A stretch of 31,105 bases of DNA from JACQGD01 sp045628725 (GTDB lineage: Bacteria > Patescibacteriota > Saccharimonadia > Saccharimonadales > Saccharimonadaceae), in contig JAZQPT010000026.1 of NCBI GenBank assembly GCA_045628725.1, positions 1 through 31,105 on the forward strand. The letters run 5' to 3'. The notes under the pieces were generated by a model. That model was not told where the DNA came from and did not search any database. It saw nothing but the letters and a program-made list of their open reading frames with translations. Shown piece by piece: positions 20,877 through 28,703 of the stretch. The stretch's first letter is position 1; every line of letters begins with the position of its first letter. The position numbers and the translations under genes are program-made.

Positions 20877-21772
20877 TATTGTCGCTTTAACTTTACGAAG
20901 CCAAATTTACTTGCCGCCTGTACCAATCGTGTTGGCGGTTGACTGTTCATTCGTGCCGGGTCTGGACCACGGCGTGTATTGGTGTTCAAGGCGCTAATTT
21001 TTGCCATGTCGTCGTTATCTAGTTCAAAATCAAACACATTGCTGTTTTGCCGAATCCTATCAGGGTGAACCGATTTAGGTATGACGATCAACCCTAGCTG
21101 AATATGCCAGCGGATAACAATCTGCGCGGCGGATCGTTTGTGTTTATCAGCAATAATTACTAGGGTAGGGTCGGACAATAAATCACCACCAGTGCCGCCG
21201 ATAGGACTCCATGACTCGATGTGAATTCCCTTGGACTGACAGTATTCGCGTAGTTCACGCTGCTGCAATCTTGGATGAAGCTCTATCTGATTTACAGCGG
21301 GCGGCACAGTGCAGTTATTGAGGAGTCTTTCGAGGTGATCGACGTTAAAGTTACATACGCCGATAGATTTGGCTCGTCCGGAAGCTTTTATTTCTTCGAA
21401 TGCTTTCCATGTTTCGATGTACATATCTTGTTCGGGCATGGGCCAATGGATAAGATATAAATCAATGTAATCGAGACCCATGCGGTTAAGGCTCATATCA
21501 AACGCCCGTAACGTGTTGTTATAGCCTTGGTCGCTATTCCACAGTTTTGTCGTAACAAATAACTGATCTCGGGGAACCGAGGCTGACATCACGGCTTCAC
21601 CGACGCCTTTTTCGTTACCATACAGAGCGGCCGTGTCGATTAGCCGATAGCCCGCATCTACTGCGGCATGTATCGCACTCGTTACTTCTTTGCCGTCTTT
21701 CGTCTGCCATACACCTAGTCCCAGTTGAGGAATAGTATTGCCATCGTTTAGCGTTATAGTTGGAATCGTCAT
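20876..21772 (-). CDS. Aldo/keto reductase (298 aa)
   Basis: A cytosolic NAD(P)H-dependent (alpha/beta)8-barrel reductase of the 2,5-diketo-gluconate/methylglyoxal reductase group. The catalytic tetrad is visible: Asp and Tyr in GYRLIDTAALYGNEKGVG, Lys in LFVTTKLWN, and His in DLYLIHWP. Further family blocks are IGVCNFNVDHLERLL, NQIELHPRLQQRELREYCQS and the cofactor-binding VIPKSVHPDRIRQN. ATG 21772 is chosen because AAGGAGG lies at the proper distance, whereas the GTG at 21778 directly abuts that site. The C-terminus is extended by about 20 residues (LVQAASKFGFVKLKRQ). It is divergent from yggT and heads the operon with the 84-aa and perhaps the 182-aa gene. Substrate is unknown. Confidence 0.93.
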   Translation of the reverse strand: MTIPTITLNDGNTIPQLGLGVWQTKDGKEVTSAIHAAVDAGYRLIDTAALYGNEKGVGEAVMSASVPRDQLFVTTKLWNSDQGYNNTLRAFDMSLNRMGLDYIDLYLIHWPMPEQDMYIETWKAFEEIKASGRAKSIGVCNFNVDHLERLLNNCTVPPAVNQIELHPRLQQRELREYCQSKGIHIESWSPIGGTGGDLLSDPTLVIIADKHKRSAAQIVIRWHIQLGLIVIPKSVHPDRIRQNSNVFDFELDNDDMAKISALNTNTRRGPDPARMNSQPPTRLVQAASKFGFVKLKRQ

Positions 21773-21833
21773 TAACACCTCCTTCTCTTCTATATTCAGT
21801 ATACTCCGGTGTTATACAGATGCTAAGTTATGC

Positions 21834-21855
21834 TATAGTAAAATAAACAAGGAGA
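21834..21855 (+). promoter_or_regulatory. -10 and ribosome binding site of yggT-yajQ
   Basis: TATAGT (21834-21839) has an extended -10 TGC and no clear -35. AAGGAG (about 21849-21854) lies seven bases before ATG 21862. A minus-strand TATACT near 21797-21802 probably serves the divergent reductase. Confidence 0.5.
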
Positions 21856-21861
21856 ATCCCC

Positions 21862-22200
21862 ATGGACGGAAATCAACACCGACACCGTAATGCTGCTTCT
21901 GGAGCGTCACACCTCATCGCCACTGTCGTAAAGTGTGGGTGGGTACTACTAATGATTATTGTCGTATTTTTATGTATACGATTTGTACTATCGTTTATCG
22001 GAGCAAATCCAGATAATGAATTTGCATCATTTATCTACAATTTGACGTATGTATTCGTGGCGCCGTTCCAGGGATTACTACAGACAAGTCAAACCCAGAT
22101 CGGCCTAGTTCGTATCGAATACGAGACGCTCGTTGCGATTGTCATCTATCTTTTGCTGGGCGCAGGGGTCACTTCAGTTATCAAGGCATTTAGGAGGTAG
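21862..22200 (+). CDS. YggT-family membrane protein (112 aa)
   Basis: YggT proteins are small two-helix membrane proteins, in many bacteria found near division or osmotic-stress genes; the exact role is unclear. Here a polar His/Asn N-terminus (MDGNQHRHRNAASG) precedes helix 1 (about 24-48, VKCGWVLLMIIVVFLCIRFV). The family signature FIGANPDNEFASFIYNLTYV, then FVAPFQGLLQ follows, and helix 2 (about 88-106, LVAIVIYLLLGAGVTSVI). The length fits a single YGGT repeat. yajQ starts 3 bp after the stop, so the two form an operon. Confidence 0.8.
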   Translation: MDGNQHRHRNAASGASHLIATVVKCGWVLLMIIVVFLCIRFVLSFIGANPDNEFASFIYNLTYVFVAPFQGLLQTSQTQIGLVRIEYETLVAIVIYLLLGAGVTSVIKAFRR

Positions 22201-22203
22201 TAT

Positions 22204-22698
22204 ATGGCGACATTTAGTTTTGACATTGTTAGTGAATACGATAAAGCAGAGATGAATAACGTATTCATGCAAACCGAAAAAGAAATAAGCAGCCGCTATG
22301 ACTTCAAAGGTACTCCAGCCGGAGTTGAATGGCTCGGCGACAAAAAAGGCTTCAAAATAACTGGTAGTAATGAATGGCAGATAGATGCCGTACTTGATAT
22401 TATCCGCAAAAAACTTTCTACCCGTGAAATCAGCAGCATGGTAATGGATCTATCCAAAGACATCCACGAAAGCAACCTCAAGGCGACCAAAGAAGTGCCT
22501 TTTATTGAAGGACTCGACCAAGAGAAAGCTAAGAAGATTACAAAACTCCTAAAGGAACAGCTGCCAAAGGTAAAAGCCCAAATTCAGGGTGATACCGTTC
22601 GCGTAAGTAGCGGCAGCAAAGACGAACTACAGGCTGTCATGAACGCAGTTCGCGCAGCTGATTTTGACTTTGTGACTAATTTTACGAACTACCGATAA
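22204..22698 (+). CDS. YajQ-family nucleotide-binding protein (164 aa)
   Basis: YajQ is a small cytosolic protein with two RRM-like ferredoxin folds; some members bind cyclic di-GMP or nucleotides. The sequence matches end to end: MATFSFDIVSEYDKAEMNNV, SSRYDFKGT, KKGFKITGSNEWQIDAVLDI, KLSTREISS and the C-terminal QGDTVRVSSGSKDELQAVMN, then DFVTNFTNYR. The last 17 bp overlap the 3' end of the convergent lipid-kinase gene. AGGAGG at the end of yggT provides its ribosome binding site. Confidence 0.93.
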   Translation: MATFSFDIVSEYDKAEMNNVFMQTEKEISSRYDFKGTPAGVEWLGDKKGFKITGSNEWQIDAVLDIIRKKLSTREISSMVMDLSKDIHESNLKATKEVPFIEGLDQEKAKKITKLLKEQLPKVKAQIQGDTVRVSSGSKDELQAVMNAVRAADFDFVTNFTNYR

Positions 22699-23530
22699 TT
22701 CTTAGCCCGCCAGCGATACACGTATATTCTAGGGGTGTCGTACATTCAATCAGTTCACCATCAATAGATACATGCATCTTGCTTCGCTTTGTATGAATCG
22801 TGACTGATTTCGACTGAAAGGTAATGAGATTATCTTGCTGGTGTAGTCTGCCGATAAGTGCGGCGCCCAGTAGCGCAACAAGAGCCTTGCGGCTTTCAGC
22901 TGCTATAGCATAGACGCAGAGCATACCCGTGTCTAAATCAGTACGTGCCATCGTACCATCTAGTCGATACTCGTTATTGCCAACAAATAAAAACGGCGTC
23001 TTAAACGTCGTTCCATTGATGGTTACTTCGTATAACCGAAATTGTGATAGCGCACGGATTGATCCGATAACTGCCGCTGGCCACTTTCCAAGGCGATCTT
23101 CGAACCGCGCACGTGTCTGTAGTGACACCGGATACATGCCAATGCTCGAATTATTCAAAAATGCCGTACCGTTTATCGTTGCCAAGTCTACGCTGCGCAC
23201 CGCCGTTTTTGGCAGATTTGCGATAGCGGTCGCCAGGTCTTGATCTATACCCGCATCTTTGGTGAAGTGATTGAGCGTACCGCCCGGCAGCGGGGCTAAG
23301 ATCGCATTCGTCCCCACAATAGCATTCGTCACACTGGCAATCGTTCCGTCTCCACCTATGACTGCAATAGTAGCGCCTGCTTCGCACCAAGGGCTAATAG
23401 CTGCCGCAAAATTATCCGTCATTTCAATCCAGGCATCGACGGATACCTTTGCTTTTGTAAACATATTTTCTAGATCACTACGGGGAGCTGAACTGCCGGA
23501 CTTTGGATTAACGACAACGACGACATTCAC
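22682..23530 (-). CDS. Diacylglycerol kinase-family lipid kinase (282 aa)
   Basis: DagK/LCB5-type kinases phosphorylate diacylglycerol or related lipids on the inner membrane face. The DAGK catalytic signature IGGDGTIASVTNA and the downstream PLPGGTLNHFTKDAGI are present, after the N-terminal strand VVVVVNPKSGSS. The C-terminal beta-sandwich ends in CIAGGLRIIGSS. I choose GTG 23530 because it overlaps the PAP2 stop by four bases (GTGA), giving coupled translation; a longer version from 23584 would overlap PAP2 by 58 bp. Pairing with a PAP2 phosphatase suggests opposite steps in lipid phosphate turnover, such as phosphatidate/diacylglycerol or undecaprenyl phosphate. That is inference. Confidence 0.85.
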   Translation of the reverse strand: MNVVVVVNPKSGSSAPRSDLENMFTKAKVSVDAWIEMTDNFAAAISPWCEAGATIAVIGGDGTIASVTNAIVGTNAILAPLPGGTLNHFTKDAGIDQDLATAIANLPKTAVRSVDLATINGTAFLNNSSIGMYPVSLQTRARFEDRLGKWPAAVIGSIRALSQFRLYEVTINGTTFKTPFLFVGNNEYRLDGTMARTDLDTGMLCVYAIAAESRKALVALLGAALIGRLHQQDNLITFQSKSVTIHTKRSKMHVSIDGELIECTTPLEYTCIAGGLRIIGSS

Positions 23531-24057
23531 ACCGCTATCCCGATGACTGACAAAGCGAATATACCCATCACTCCTACAATCCATCCGCCGATAACGTCAC
23601 TAGGGTAGTGGGCGCCCAGATAAATACGCGATACGCCAATCAAAAAGCACACAATGAGGGTAGTCGGGATGGCGATTATAGCTAGTGACGGCCAATATGC
23701 CGCAACTGCATACGTAGCAATACCAAAACTTGCCAAAGATCCTGCAGCGTGACCGCTAGGGAAGCTAAACGTTTGGATCAACATACTCCGTACGTAATCA
23801 TTGTCGGGCCGCGCACGGCGCAGGAATATTTTTAATACACTTGAGATTGCAAACGTCACAATGGCGATAATCCCTGCACTTATGAGCCACTCGTTGCTGC
23901 GCGCAATGCCGTAGCCGATAATCCCGGCAGCAAGTCCGACAGTGATAGGTGGCTGGCCTAGGAGCGTCATGAACAGCATAATAGGGCGCACCCAATGGGG
24001 CATGCGTGACACCTGTTTAATCACTTTTCTATCAAAATAATGGACGGCACGTTTCAT
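23527..24057 (-). CDS. PAP2-superfamily membrane phosphatase (176 aa)
   Basis: Integral membrane phosphatases of this group dephosphorylate lipid phosphates, including phosphatidic acid, phosphatidylglycerophosphate or undecaprenyl pyrophosphate. The three PAP2 motifs are intact: KIFLRRARP (KxxxxxxRP), PSGH, and SRIYLGAHYPSDVIGG (SRxxxxxHxxxD). About five or six membrane helices fill the rest. The length is normal. A minus-strand TATACT (24067-24072) nine bases before the ATG implies a leader of about three bases. The gene is first in a two-gene operon with the lipid kinase. Confidence 0.9.
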   Translation of the reverse strand: MKRAVHYFDRKVIKQVSRMPHWVRPIMLFMTLLGQPPITVGLAAGIIGYGIARSNEWLISAGIIAIVTFAISSVLKIFLRRARPDNDYVRSMLIQTFSFPSGHAAGSLASFGIATYAVAAYWPSLAIIAIPTTLIVCFLIGVSRIYLGAHYPSDVIGGWIVGVMGIFALSVIGIAV

Positions 24058-24096
24058 ACTATAACCAGTATACAGTACCCTTAAAGCGTAGCGTTA

Positions 24097-24125
24097 TTGT
24101 ATATTATGTATAAATATGTTATAAT
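24097..24125 (+). promoter_or_regulatory. Promoter upstream of the frameshifted small gene
   Basis: TTGTAT (24097-24102), 17 bp, then TATAAT (24120-24125) with extended -10 TGT. The predicted start is near 24132. A 17-codon ORF at 24170-24223 lies in the leader and is not called as a gene. Confidence 0.65.
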
Positions 24126-24202
24126 GTAGTATTAACCAAAGAAATAGTTCGCTCTATTGCTACTATATATGCTGATGCCGTTAACTCTATGGGCTCTACA
24201 AT

Positions 24203-24449
24203 ATGATACTTGTATTAACTAAACATGAAGACCCCGTTGACGTATACGAGTCTACCAAGGACATAGAACCAAACAGCATTGTGTTTACAGAATATAAAAC
24301 AGATTGACGATGACAGTATTACATGCGATGTATCATTACGTTCATTGCAGATGCTATCGCGACTAAATACAAACTATGAGCGCCTCTACAGTGACTTAAG
24401 TCAGCTTGCGGCAGACATCGACGTGGCAATCGAGACATCCCGTGAATAG
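24203..24449 (+). pseudogene. Small acidic protein gene interrupted by one frameshift
   Basis: No family is recognised. ATG 24203 encodes MILVLTKHEDPVDVYESTKD, then IEPNSIVFTEYKTD, and stops at 24305-24307 (TGA). Removing one T at 24304-24305 would continue directly into DDSITCDVSLRSLQMLSRLN, then TNYERLYSDLSQLAADIDVA and IETSRE, ending at TAG 24447-24449. Joined, this is an acidic protein of about 81 residues with a helical C-terminal half that could form a coiled coil. It has a strong promoter at 24097. A fresh inactivating mutation, a sequencing indel or a recoding event are all possible; I see no recognised slippery heptamer. With the promoters on either side it accounts for the gap of roughly 500 bp between the PAP2 gene and fusA. 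Confidence 0.5.
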
Positions 24450-24455
24450 TACTAC

Positions 24456-24484
24456 TAGAAATACATCGCCTAATCTGATATAAT
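24456..24484 (+). promoter_or_regulatory. fusA promoter within a small hairpin
   Basis: TAGAAA (24456-24461), 17 bp, then TATAAT (24479-24484) with extended -10 TGA. GCCTAAT and ATTAGGC form an inverted repeat around the -10 (about 24468-24489), a possible operator. AAGGA precedes ATG 24554. The leader contains GCTATTTTT/AAAAATAAGC arms. Confidence 0.6.
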
Positions 24485-24553
24485 TAGGCTAAAGTGCTAT
24501 TTTTTATGGTGAAAAATAAGCTGAATTTATAACCAAGCAAAGGAAACGAACCC

Positions 24554-26650
24554 ATGGCTCAAAAAAACGTCCCACTAAAGGACTTTCGTAATATCGGTAT
24601 CATTGCGCATATCGATGCAGGTAAAACGACGACAACAGAAGGTATTTTGTACCGTACTGGTATTAACCACAAAATTGGTCAGGTTAAGGGCGACGACCCA
24701 GCTGGCGCGACTACTGACTGGATGGCACAGGAAAAAGAACGTGGAATCACGATTACTTCTGCTGCGGTTACGTGTTTTTGGAAGGGTTGTAAGATCAATA
24801 TCATCGATACGCCGGGACACATTGACTTTACTGCTGAAGTAGAGCGTTCACTTCGTGTTCTTGACGGTGCAGTTGTTGTCTTTGACGGCAAAATGGGTGT
24901 TGAAGCACAGACCGAAACTGTTTGGCGACAAGCTAACAAATACGGCGTGCCACGTATCTGCTTTATCAACAAAATTAACCAAACCGGTGGTGATTTCTAC
25001 AAATCTCTTGGAACAATCCATAATCGTCTTTCAAAGCACGCGCTTCCTATTCACTTGCCAATTGGTTTCGAAAAAGAAATCAACGGTGTTGTTGACCTTG
25101 TAGAAATGAAATCATATACATACAGTGACTACACTGACCATGAAATGATCGTCGGTGAGATCCCAGCTGACATGCTAGAAAAAGCAACAAATGCACGTAG
25201 CCTTTTGGTTGAAGCTGCTGTTGAAGCTGACGACGAACTATTCGAGCGTTTCCTTGATAAGGGTGAAGAGTCAATCACGACGCCTGAACTAAAGGCTGCA
25301 CTTCGTAAACGAATCCTTGCTGGTGACTTCTACCTTGTTACCGGTGGAGACGGCCGTGGAGTAATGGTTGAGAAGGTTCTTGACCTTGTCGCCGACTACC
25401 TTCCATCGCCACTTGATGTTGACGCTATCTGGGGTCAAAATCCAAAGACTGGCGACGAAATCGAGCGAAAGCCTTCAGAAGATGAGCCAATGGCTGGACT
25501 TGCTTTCAAGATTGCAACCGATCCTTTTGTTGGTAAGTTAATCTTCGTTCGCGTATACAGTGGCCGATTGACTGCTGGTTCATACGTTATGAACACTGCT
25601 ACTGGCAAAAAAGAACGCGTCGGACGTATCGTTCGTATGCACGCTGACAAACGTGAAGAAATCGAATCAATTGGTGCTGGTGACATCGCCGCTGTCGTTG
25701 GACTAAAGGACACATTTACTGGTCACACAATCAGCGATGTTGCACATCCAATTACACTTGAATCAATCACTTTCCCAGATCCTCCTGTGTCAATTGCCGT
25801 CGAACCAAAGACTAAAGCTGACCAAGAAAAAATGGGTATTGCACTGCAACGTCTATCAGAAGAAGATCCAACATTCCGTGTTCACACTGACGAAGAAACA
25901 GGCCAGACAATCATGTCAGGAATGGGTGAGCTACACCTTGATATCCTTATCGACCGAATGAAGCGCGAATTTAATGTTGAAGCTAACATTGGTGAACCAC
26001 AAGTAGCATTCCGTGAATCTATCAAGGGTACTTCAAAAGTCCAGGGTAAGCACGCGAAGCAATCAGGTGGTCGTGGACAGTACGGTGATGTTTGGGTTGA
26101 ATTCTCACCAAACGAACCAGGTAAAGGCTTTGAATTTACCGATGCGATTAAAGGTGGTGTTGTACCACAGGAATACCGCAAACCTGTTGAGCAGGGTATT
26201 CGTGAAACGCTTGACGGCGGTGTTATTGCTGGTTACCCAGTCGTTGACGTCAAAGCGACACTTTACGACGGTAGTTATCACGACGTTGACTCAAGCGAAC
26301 TTGCCTTTAAGTTGGCGGGTAGCCTTGCGACTCGTGAAGGTATCAAGCAAGCGAAGCCAATCCTTCTTGAGCCAGTCATGAAGGTTGAAGCGACAACTCC
26401 TGAGGAATTCATGGGTGACGTTATCGGCGACTTGAACGCACGTCGTGGCCGAATCGAAGCAATGGAAGACCTACAGGGTGGTGCGAAGCTAATTCGTGCG
26501 ATCGTTCCACTTGCAAGTATGTTTGGTTATACAAATGACCTCCGTTCTATGTCACAGGGCCGTGCGGCATCAACAATGGAGCTTGCTCAGTACGAGGAAG
26601 TACCACCAAATGTTGCGCAGGAAATCATCGAAAAACGCGCAAGCAAGTAA
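24554..26650 (+). CDS. fusA: Elongation factor G with an NKIN guanine motif (698 aa)
   Basis: EF-G drives ribosomal translocation and, with RRF, recycling. Domains I-V are complete. The P loop is AHIDAGKTT (residues 18-26), switch II is DTPGHIDF (85-92), and the later blocks GMGELHLDILIDRM, QSGGRGQYGDV and GDVIGDLNARRGRIEAM are normal. The G4 motif that selects guanine, NKMD in almost all EF-G proteins, reads NKIN (139-142): FINKINQTGGDF here against FINKMDRxGADF. The Asp-to-Asn change is encoded by AAC at 24977-24979. The length and all other motifs argue for a working EF-G. The gene stands alone between its own promoter and terminator, apart from rpsL-rpsG. Confidence 0.97.
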   Translation: MAQKNVPLKDFRNIGIIAHIDAGKTTTTEGILYRTGINHKIGQVKGDDPAGATTDWMAQEKERGITITSAAVTCFWKGCKINIIDTPGHIDFTAEVERSLRVLDGAVVVFDGKMGVEAQTETVWRQANKYGVPRICFINKINQTGGDFYKSLGTIHNRLSKHALPIHLPIGFEKEINGVVDLVEMKSYTYSDYTDHEMIVGEIPADMLEKATNARSLLVEAAVEADDELFERFLDKGEESITTPELKAALRKRILAGDFYLVTGGDGRGVMVEKVLDLVADYLPSPLDVDAIWGQNPKTGDEIERKPSEDEPMAGLAFKIATDPFVGKLIFVRVYSGRLTAGSYVMNTATGKKERVGRIVRMHADKREEIESIGAGDIAAVVGLKDTFTGHTISDVAHPITLESITFPDPPVSIAVEPKTKADQEKMGIALQRLSEEDPTFRVHTDEETGQTIMSGMGELHLDILIDRMKREFNVEANIGEPQVAFRESIKGTSKVQGKHAKQSGGRGQYGDVWVEFSPNEPGKGFEFTDAIKGGVVPQEYRKPVEQGIRETLDGGVIAGYPVVDVKATLYDGSYHDVDSSELAFKLAGSLATREGIKQAKPILLEPVMKVEATTPEEFMGDVIGDLNARRGRIEAMEDLQGGAKLIRAIVPLASMFGYTNDLRSMSQGRAASTMELAQYEEVPPNVAQEIIEKRASK

Positions 26651-26664
26651 TCGATATTCTGTAG

Positions 26665-26700
26665 ATAAATACACCGTTCGAAAGAGCGGTGTATTTATAT
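26665..26700. terminator. fusA terminator
   Basis: ATAAATACACCG (26665-26676) pairs with CGGTGTATTTAT (26687-26698), followed by ATTTTAT. Same design as the hairpins at 380-426 and 18359-18395. Confidence 0.85.
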
Positions 26701-26734
26701 TTTATGCAAAAATTTATGATTGTTCTGACGAGTC

Positions 26735-26751
26735 CGCTCTATAGTAGAGCG
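26735..26751. repeat. 7-bp palindrome in the antiporter upstream region
   Basis: CGCTCTA and TAGAGCG are exact complements around a TAG loop. There is no U tract. It could be an operator for the promoter at 26834 or a small RNA stem. The rest of 26701-26833 shows nothing I can name. Confidence 0.4.
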
Positions 26752-26833
26752 TAAAGAACGAAACACATATATCAGAGCTGTAGAGTAGTAGACTAACCGG
26801 TCTTACTGCAGCAATAGTCAAAAATCCATATGA

Positions 26834-26839
26834 TATACT
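26834..26839 (+). promoter_or_regulatory. -10 element of the antiporter operon
   Basis: TATACT (26834-26839) with extended -10 TGA (26831-26833) and no clear -35. It lies seven bases before ATG 26847, so the first ORF in the transcript is leaderless. Confidence 0.5.
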
Positions 26840-26846
26840 TATAGCA

Positions 26847-26885
26847 ATGGTGTTACAAAAACAAACAAGTAGAGGGAGAGAATAG
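26847..26885 (+). CDS. 12-codon leaderless minicistron
   Basis: ATG 26847 encodes MVLQKQTSRGRE and stops at TAG 26883-26885, which overlaps the GTG start of the antiporter gene by one base (TAGTG). The predicted transcript starts at its ATG. The GAGGGAG site for the antiporter lies inside this ORF. Translation of the minicistron may therefore deliver ribosomes to the GTG. No amino-acid run suggests classic attenuation. Confidence 0.4.
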   Translation: MVLQKQTSRGRE

Positions 26886-28573
26886 TGTCCGGTGACGTAT
26901 TTACGCAGTTGTCAGTAGTAATCGTAATAGCAGCGGCGATGGCATATTTGATGCGGTTATTTAAACAGCCGCTACTAGTTGGTTATATTATCACCGGTAT
27001 CCTTGTTGGCCCGGGTTTGCTTCATTTAATTGAAGATAAGCATGCATTCGAGACATTCAGCGAGATTGGTATAGCACTGTTGCTGTTTATTATTGGACTA
27101 GAACTCAGTGTATCGGTCGTTAAGCGCCTAGGAAAACCGGTGTTCATGACGGCAGCGGCACTGCTGTTTACTGTAGGGACGCTAGGGTATCTTATTGGGG
27201 TTGCGTTCCATTTCACTACTATCGAAGCTATCCTTGTCGGTCTCTGTCTGTTCTTTAGTAGTACGATCATTATTGCAAAGGTCCTGAGTGATAAAAAAGA
27301 AATCTCTCGCCTGAACGGTCAGATTGCCATCGGGGTTATCCTGCTTGACGATATCGTCGCAACATTTGCGCTACTGTTTGTCGCAGCTGCCGGGTCTGGC
27401 GGGTCACTAGGCCCGGTAGAAATCGGACTACTACTCCTAAAGGGTGCGCTCGTCATAGGCGTGCTAGCGTTACTTTCGACAAAGGTATTGCCGCGGGTCA
27501 CAAAAGCATTCGCTAAATCTCAGGAATTACTGTTCCTCTTTGCTATCGCCTGGGGATTTGGTGTCGCATCGGTTATCAATTATGTTGGTTTTTCAATCGA
27601 AATCGGTGCATTATTTGCCGGTGTCGCTTTGGCGCATTTGCCATATGCCCATCAGATTGGCGCGCGGTTAAAACCCCTCAGGGACTTCTTTGTCATCTTG
27701 TTCTTTATCAGTCTTGGAGAAAATCTACAGCTAGCAAACATCGGCGCTGCGTTACTGCCGGCCATAGGTTTATCTGTAATAGTTGTTATTTTGAAACCTA
27801 TTATTGTGATGATGACATTAGGGCTACTGGGCTATACACGGCGTACAAGCTTTAAAACCGGTATCAATTTGTCACAGATTAGTGAATTCTCGATTATATT
27901 GATAGTCTTGGCGCTAAGTACTGGGCTAGTGAGTGCGCATGTTGCGACACTGATTACGTTGGTAGCTTTGATCACGATCGTTATCTCAACCTACCTGATG
28001 CAGTATGACAACAAACTCTACACCATTTTTGAACGCAAATTGACGTTGTTTGAACGCTCAGGCGCAGTTGATAAAAAACATGAAGCCAAAGATTACCCGC
28101 TTGTATTGTTTGGCTATAATAATGGCGGCCATCAGTACCTCAAAACATTCCGATCACTAAAAAAGAAGTTCGTTGTCGTTGATTACGACCCGGATGTCAT
28201 CGAAGATCTGCACCGCGCTAACGTAAACTACCTATACGGCGATGCCACAGACCCAGAACTACTGGCTGAAATCCACATGGATTCTGTCCATATGATCGTA
28301 AATACGATTGGTGATCACGACATTAATACATCGCTCGTCAAATATGTTCGTAAACGTAACAGCGAAGCGGTTATCGTTTGTTACTCATCTAACTACAACG
28401 AAGCAGCGGAGTTGTATGGGCTAGGGGTTAGCTACGTCATGTTGCCGCACTTCATTGGGTCTGAGCGTCTGAATTCGTTTATTGCAACGCATGGCATTAG
28501 CAAGAAGAGTTTTGAAGGCTACCGAGAGAAGCACATGCTTAAAATTGGTCGCACCGCACTCAAGCACCGATAG
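26885..28573 (+). CDS. KefB-type monovalent cation/H+ antiporter with RCK domain (562 aa)
   Basis: A CPA2-family transporter that exchanges K+ or Na+ for protons. The membrane part (about residues 1-370) has some 12 hydrophobic helices, with conserved family stretches GYIITGILVGPGLLHLI, LLLFIIGLELSV, FFSSTIIIAKVLSDKKE and GVILLDDIVATFALLFVAAA (the Asp-Asp pair is the likely ion site). The C-terminal TrkA-N/RCK domain begins at YPLVLFGYNNGGHQYLKTFR, where GYNNGG stands for the usual GxGxxG nucleotide loop, and continues with VVDYDPDV and LYGDATDPELLAEI. The TrkA-C domain is absent. The start is GTG 26885, with GAGGGAG upstream, coupled to a 12-codon minicistron. The gene is single and is followed by two hairpins. 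Confidence 0.92.
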   Translation: MSGDVFTQLSVVIVIAAAMAYLMRLFKQPLLVGYIITGILVGPGLLHLIEDKHAFETFSEIGIALLLFIIGLELSVSVVKRLGKPVFMTAAALLFTVGTLGYLIGVAFHFTTIEAILVGLCLFFSSTIIIAKVLSDKKEISRLNGQIAIGVILLDDIVATFALLFVAAAGSGGSLGPVEIGLLLLKGALVIGVLALLSTKVLPRVTKAFAKSQELLFLFAIAWGFGVASVINYVGFSIEIGALFAGVALAHLPYAHQIGARLKPLRDFFVILFFISLGENLQLANIGAALLPAIGLSVIVVILKPIIVMMTLGLLGYTRRTSFKTGINLSQISEFSIILIVLALSTGLVSAHVATLITLVALITIVISTYLMQYDNKLYTIFERKLTLFERSGAVDKKHEAKDYPLVLFGYNNGGHQYLKTFRSLKKKFVVVDYDPDVIEDLHRANVNYLYGDATDPELLAEIHMDSVHMIVNTIGDHDINTSLVKYVRKRNSEAVIVCYSSNYNEAAELYGLGVSYVMLPHFIGSERLNSFIATHGISKKSFEGYREKHMLKIGRTALKHR

Positions 28574-28583
28574 CTATCAAAAT

Positions 28584-28661
28584 ATAGCGGAGCGGTAGGA
28601 TTATCGCCATCCGCTATGACGTTATTGAGATATTAAAGCCCCCCCTAGAAGGGGTCTTTTT
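28584..28661 (+). terminator. Two successive hairpins after the antiporter gene
   Basis: First, ATAGCGGA (28584-28591) with TCCGCTAT (28610-28617), lacking a U tract. Second, AAAGCCCCC (28635-28643) with GGGGTCTTT (28651-28659), one mismatch, followed by TTTTTC. The second is the working terminator. Confidence 0.75.
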
Positions 28662-28703
28662 CGTTGTGGCAGTATCATTTTAGACCTGATCTAGAATCTA
28701 GCT

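Noticed and set aside
24300..24312. Programmed ribosomal frameshift in the 24203-24449 gene
   Set aside because: No slippery heptamer, Shine-Dalgarno-like stimulator or downstream stem is evident, so mutation or a sequencing indel is the simpler reading.
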